Assembly: GCA_031285685.1 (NCBI GenBank)
Contig: JAITVS010000246.1
Span: 1 to 48,145, forward strand
Source: Tannerella sp.
Lineage (GTDB): Bacteria; Bacteroidota; Bacteroidia; Bacteroidales; Tannerellaceae
DNA: 48,145 nucleotides
Direction of reading: 5' to 3'
This document shows, in pieces, positions 45,357 to 48,145 of the stretch; position 1 is the stretch's first letter, and the number at the start of each line of letters is the position of its first letter. The position numbers and the translations under genes were made by a program. The notes beneath the pieces are model-generated. The model ran no database searches. It was not told the origin of the DNA and saw nothing but the letters and a program-made list of their open reading frames with translations.

Positions 45357-46850
45357 TTACCGACAACAATTCCAATTTACATTATGCATATCTCCGGTTT
45401 TTGTGAATTCCTGGTGGAAAGCAAAGCAACAGTTCAGATTATGTGGCGTGTGTCCTGCTATTCCCATGTTAAGGTATTCATCAAGCAAGGGGCGATAACT
45501 TGGGTCAACACAATTATCAATGATCGCGCGCGCGCGTTGAACAGGTGATTTACCTCGAAGGTCCGCAACGCCATGTTCGGTTATAATTACTTTTACGGAA
45601 TGTTCACTATGATCAAGGTGTGATACCATCGGAACGAATGCACTGATCTTGCCCTCTTTGGCTGTTGATGGGGTCGTAAATATGGATAAATAAGCAGCTC
45701 GGGTAAAATCTCCCGAACCACCAAGTCCGTTCATCATTTTTGTGCCCAGGACATGTGTGGAGTTGATATTTCCGAATATGTCCGCTTCGAGTGCCGTATT
45801 AATCGTTATCAACCCCAAACGGCGAACAACCTCCGGATTATTAGAGATCTCTTCGGGTCTAAGTAGTATTTTATCCTTGAAAAAATCAAGGCGCGAATAA
45901 ACTTCCTTCAGGGCTTCGTGACTAACGCTTAAAGAACATCCGCTTGCAAATTTAACACGTCCTTCATTCATTAACTTTATAACGGCATCCTGAATAACTT
46001 CCGTATAGATACGGAATGCCGGAATTTCTTTGTTGGCACCCATGGCACCCAAAACCGCATTGGCAACATTACCTACGCCGCTTTGTACGGGAAGAAATGA
46101 ACTTGGAATGCGTCCGGCTTTTATTTCATGAACTAAAAAGTCCGACACATTTTTTCCGATAGCCAATGTTACATCGTCAAGAGGAGAAAATGTGCTTCCG
46201 TCAGGCGTATTGTTTGTTTCAACGATACCGATGATTTTTTTTGGATCAACTTTGATATAAGGAGTTCCGATACGGTCTGATGGTGTATATATCGGTATCT
46301 CACGACGAACAGGCGGATCTGCCGGTTCGTAGATGTCATGCATACCTTTTATTTCTTTCGGGTGAAAATGATTCAGTTCGACAATGATCTTGTCGGCCAG
46401 GCGACATATGGTAGGTACAATACCAACTCCTTCGGTAGGTATGATTTCACCATTTTCATTGATGTCTGCAGCTTCGACGACGGCAACATCCACTTTCCCC
46501 AAAAATCCGTAACGAAGACTTTGAGCTAGTTCGGACAGGTGCATGTCGAAATATTGTGTTCCGTTTGCATTCAACAAAGAGCGTAAGTCTTTATTGGATT
46601 GATACGGGGTGCGAAATTTTATAGCTTTTGCCCGTGCTAATGCTCCGTCGATAGAATCTCCGGTAGAAGCTCCGGTAAAGACACCTATACTGAATGGATT
46701 GCCTTTCAGATGTTCTTCTTCCGCTCTTTTAGCAATTGCCAGAGGAACGCTTTTAGGACAACCCGCCGGAGTAAATCCGCTGAATCCGACATTGTCGTTA
46801 TTATTCACAAATAAAGCGGCCTCTTCGGCCGTAATTTTCTTAAATGCCAT
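45357..46850 (-). CDS. Succinate:acetate CoA-transferase / acetyl-CoA hydrolase family protein
   Basis: The 497-residue protein is a class I CoA-transferase of the Ach1/AarC family. The catalytic glutamate is E284 in RIYTEVIQDAV, with QSGVGNVANAVLGAM, GLGGSGDFTRAA and the FSGFTPAGCPK N-terminus also matching. Members move CoA between succinate and acetate, or hydrolyse acetyl-CoA. In an anaerobic Bacteroidales it would serve acetate or propionate/succinate fermentation. It is monocistronic with promoter and terminator of its own. Confidence 0.92.
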   Translation of the reverse strand: MAFKKITAEEAALFVNNNDNVGFSGFTPAGCPKSVPLAIAKRAEEEHLKGNPFSIGVFTGASTGDSIDGALARAKAIKFRTPYQSNKDLRSLLNANGTQYFDMHLSELAQSLRYGFLGKVDVAVVEAADINENGEIIPTEGVGIVPTICRLADKIIVELNHFHPKEIKGMHDIYEPADPPVRREIPIYTPSDRIGTPYIKVDPKKIIGIVETNNTPDGSTFSPLDDVTLAIGKNVSDFLVHEIKAGRIPSSFLPVQSGVGNVANAVLGAMGANKEIPAFRIYTEVIQDAVIKLMNEGRVKFASGCSLSVSHEALKEVYSRLDFFKDKILLRPEEISNNPEVVRRLGLITINTALEADIFGNINSTHVLGTKMMNGLGGSGDFTRAAYLSIFTTPSTAKEGKISAFVPMVSHLDHSEHSVKVIITEHGVADLRGKSPVQRARAIIDNCVDPSYRPLLDEYLNMGIAGHTPHNLNCCFAFHQEFTKTGDMHNVNWNCCR

Positions 46851-46894
46851 GATACTTATTATTAATGGTTATACTACCTATTTCAAAATGCGTG

Positions 46895-46902
46895 CAAAAG
46901 TA
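46895..46902 (-). promoter_or_regulatory. -7 box (TACTTTTG) for the CoA transferase gene
   Basis: TAnnTTTG match on the minus strand, 44 bp before the ATG at 46850, in the 67-bp gap after the HAD gene. Confidence 0.5.
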
Positions 46903-46917
46903 CAAAATAAATCTTGT

Positions 46918-47577
46918 TTAATAGCCAATTATTTCGAGAATTTCGTTCACTGAGTCTGCTATGTAGTTCGCTCCGGCGGTTTCGAGTTCTTCACGAGGAC
47001 GAAATCCCCATGTTACACCGATTGATATGATTCCGCAATTTAATGCCGTTTGCATATCGACGCCGGAATCGCCTATGTAGATAGTTTCTTCCGGCAGTAC
47101 ATTTGCTGTTTTAAGGATGTCATATACGATAGCAGGATCCGGCTTGACGGGTATGCCTTCACGTTGTCCCAAAACGGCAGTGAATGATATGTCGGGAAAT
47201 GCGTGTTTAATCAGTTTTTCTGTGGCTTTTTGATATTTGTTTGATGCGACAGCCATCATCAGGTTTTTTGATTGCAATATTTTCAGTAAGTCGGGTATGC
47301 CGTCGTATGGTCTTGTGTAATCTGTATTATGCTGGTCATAATAAGGGAGAAACAGATCTCGTATGTGTGCTACGTTCCGGTCTGTTTTTTGATTTTCAGG
47401 CAAGGCTCTCTCAAAAAGCTTGTTTATGCCATTTCCGACAAAATATTTGTAAGCTTCTACAGGATGGCCGGGAAATCCAATTTTTTCTAATGCGTAATTT
47501 GTGCTGTGTGCAAGATCGGAGATGGTATTTAATAATGTCCCGTCTAAATCGAAAATAACTAATTTAAGATTTTGCAT
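46918..47577 (-). CDS. HAD hydrolase, phosphoglycolate phosphatase-like
   Basis: The 219-residue protein has motif I FDLDGTLLNT (D10 nucleophile, D12), a helical cap (about 15-90), motif II in AVASNK, motif III near PVKPDPAIV and motif IV GDSGVDMQTA. This is the Gph-like subclass I group, which dephosphorylates phosphoglycolate or similar small phosphates. The true substrate is open. It starts 2 bp after the stop of the next gene upstream (47580), so they are co-transcribed. Confidence 0.88.
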   Translation of the reverse strand: MQNLKLVIFDLDGTLLNTISDLAHSTNYALEKIGFPGHPVEAYKYFVGNGINKLFERALPENQKTDRNVAHIRDLFLPYYDQHNTDYTRPYDGIPDLLKILQSKNLMMAVASNKYQKATEKLIKHAFPDISFTAVLGQREGIPVKPDPAIVYDILKTANVLPEETIYIGDSGVDMQTALNCGIISIGVTWGFRPREELETAGANYIADSVNEILEIIGY

Positions 47578-47579
47578 TG

Positions 47580-48023
47580 TTAGTATTTGCGGTCGATAAT
47601 TTCATGATATACAAAAGCTTTGCGCCATTCATCAATATTGTCCGGGAGATCCTCAAATGTTATGGATGCATCCTCTTTGTCTGCATCCACAGACATGAAT
47701 TCTGTATTTTCTTGTATTATGGATGGCTGTCCTTCCTGTTGTATGTCGAAATAATGTCTTTTTTGCGTTGTGACAGATTGGTAAGATGGTAATGGCTGTT
47801 GTTTAGGTTTAATCGTGGTTACAGACTTCCTTTCCGGAAACTCTTGTTGAGGAGTAGACTCTTCATTCCAGGGATCCTCTTCGTGACTGTTATCCGAGAC
47901 GGTTCCACGGGGTTGATTCTGCTCAGCCGTCTGTCGCGCTTTTTTGCGGACCGAACTTATGAGGCTGCTTACACCTGCAATGATAATAATTAAAAGATAT
48001 AACCAATCGCCAAAATCTTCCAT
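47580..48023 (-). CDS. Small membrane-anchored conserved protein
   Basis: A 147-residue protein with one N-terminal membrane segment (WLYLLIIIIAGVSSLISSV, about residues 7-25), a long Gln/Pro/Ser-rich, probably disordered middle, and a conserved-looking tail IDEWRKAFVYHEIIDRKY. I recall similar tails in Bacteroidales hypothetical proteins. Function unknown. Its promoter lies in repeat copy B, the same element as upstream of cdd, and the HAD gene follows in the operon. Confidence 0.78.
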   Translation of the reverse strand: MEDFGDWLYLLIIIIAGVSSLISSVRKKARQTAEQNQPRGTVSDNSHEEDPWNEESTPQQEFPERKSVTTIKPKQQPLPSYQSVTTQKRHYFDIQQEGQPSIIQENTEFMSVDADKEDASITFEDLPDNIDEWRKAFVYHEIIDRKY

Positions 48024-48045
48024 TTTGATTCATTTTTTACCGACG

Positions 48046-48079
48046 CAAATATAGCAAAAATTGAGCGTAATACAAAAAA
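48046..48079 (-). promoter_or_regulatory. Promoter of the 147-residue/HAD operon inside repeat copy B
   Basis: On the minus strand TATATTTG (48046-48053) follows TTTTTTG (48073-48079) with 19 nt between, exactly as in copy A. Confidence 0.8.
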
Positions 48080-48145
48080 CATGTTTTTTTAATTACCGAA
48101 GTGAAGCTATATTCTGATATTTGGCAAAATATAGCAAAAATTGAG
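48046..48145 (-). repeat. About 90-bp promoter-bearing repeat, copy B (runs to window end)
   Basis: The minus strand matches 36966-37055 in the same orientation relative to its gene. It contains dyad GCTATATT/AATATAGC (48106-48113 and 48128-48135) and dyad GTAAT...ATTAC (48067-48096, centre AAAAAACATGTTTTTT). The upstream end carries a second copy of the promoter-proximal piece (CTCAATTTTTGCTATATTTTG at 48125-48145), about 80 bp from the first, so the unit may be repeated further outside the window. Confidence 0.85.

Noticed and set aside
45527..45538. Run of alternating CG (gcgcgcgcg)
   Set aside because: It lies inside the CoA transferase gene and encodes part of an RARA-type helix; composition only.

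Overview
The window is a gene-dense stretch of a Bacteroidota (almost certainly Bacteroidales) chromosome. The evidence is a repeated -7 box of the form TAnnTTTG, in several cases with a TTTG-type -33 box 19-20 nt upstream, plus Bacteroidota hallmark genes and fusions (lpxC-fabZ fusion, DUF4270 lipoprotein, FloA/NfeD pair, panC next to a GT5-like protein). A candidate sulfonolipid gene pair at the left edge would fit a sulfonolipid-producing lineage such as Odoribacteraceae-like gut Bacteroidales, but the genus cannot be fixed from this sequence. I see no rRNA, tRNA, CRISPR array, phage or IS element.

Left part (1-13 kb). A leftward operon encodes a CapA/SulA-like cysteate acyltransferase, a cysteate-synthase-like PLP enzyme and an HdrC-like 4Fe-4S protein cut by the window edge. 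To its right are a two-gene ABC transporter and a membrane-anchored GT2 glycosyltransferase (rightward), a NahK-like sugar kinase, a MATE exporter and overlapping panC-panD (all leftward), then a truncated glycogen-synthase-like GT5 protein with a DUF4270 lipoprotein (rightward). A decayed C-terminal piece of a GH95-type glycosidase follows.

Middle (13-28 kb). Leftward ligA, a small conserved protein and dapA; rightward glyA, a lipoprotein GH20 hexosaminidase, a CNNM/CorC-type membrane protein overlapping a Cof-type HAD phosphatase, and a nitroreductase; leftward uridine phosphorylase-like gene; and a leftward TPR/PD40 protein - short NfeD - FloA operon ending in a perfect 40-bp palindrome.

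Right-middle (27-37 kb). A long leftward run of essential genes: LysM/GH73 glucosaminidase-purM-prfA-pyrF, then lpxD-lpxC/fabZ-lpxA, a pRiA4b-ORF3-like protein and miaA. Outer-membrane lipid A synthesis, pyrimidine and purine synthesis, translation termination and tRNA modification are all here.

Right part (37-48 kb). Rightward cdd, leftward topB-NUDIX-long NfeD, engB, a sodium:solute symporter, an orphan rightward 249-residue protein, a 620-bp gap that holds a candidate small RNA with its own promoter and terminator, a succinate:acetate-type CoA transferase, a phosphoglycolate-phosphatase-like HAD protein and a membrane-anchored small protein.

The two most interesting observations are the compact candidate sulfonolipid operon at 1-3161, with a redox gene attached, and a roughly 90-bp promoter-bearing repeat with two dyads that lies in the same orientation upstream of both cdd (36966-37055) and the 47580-48023 gene (48046-48145).
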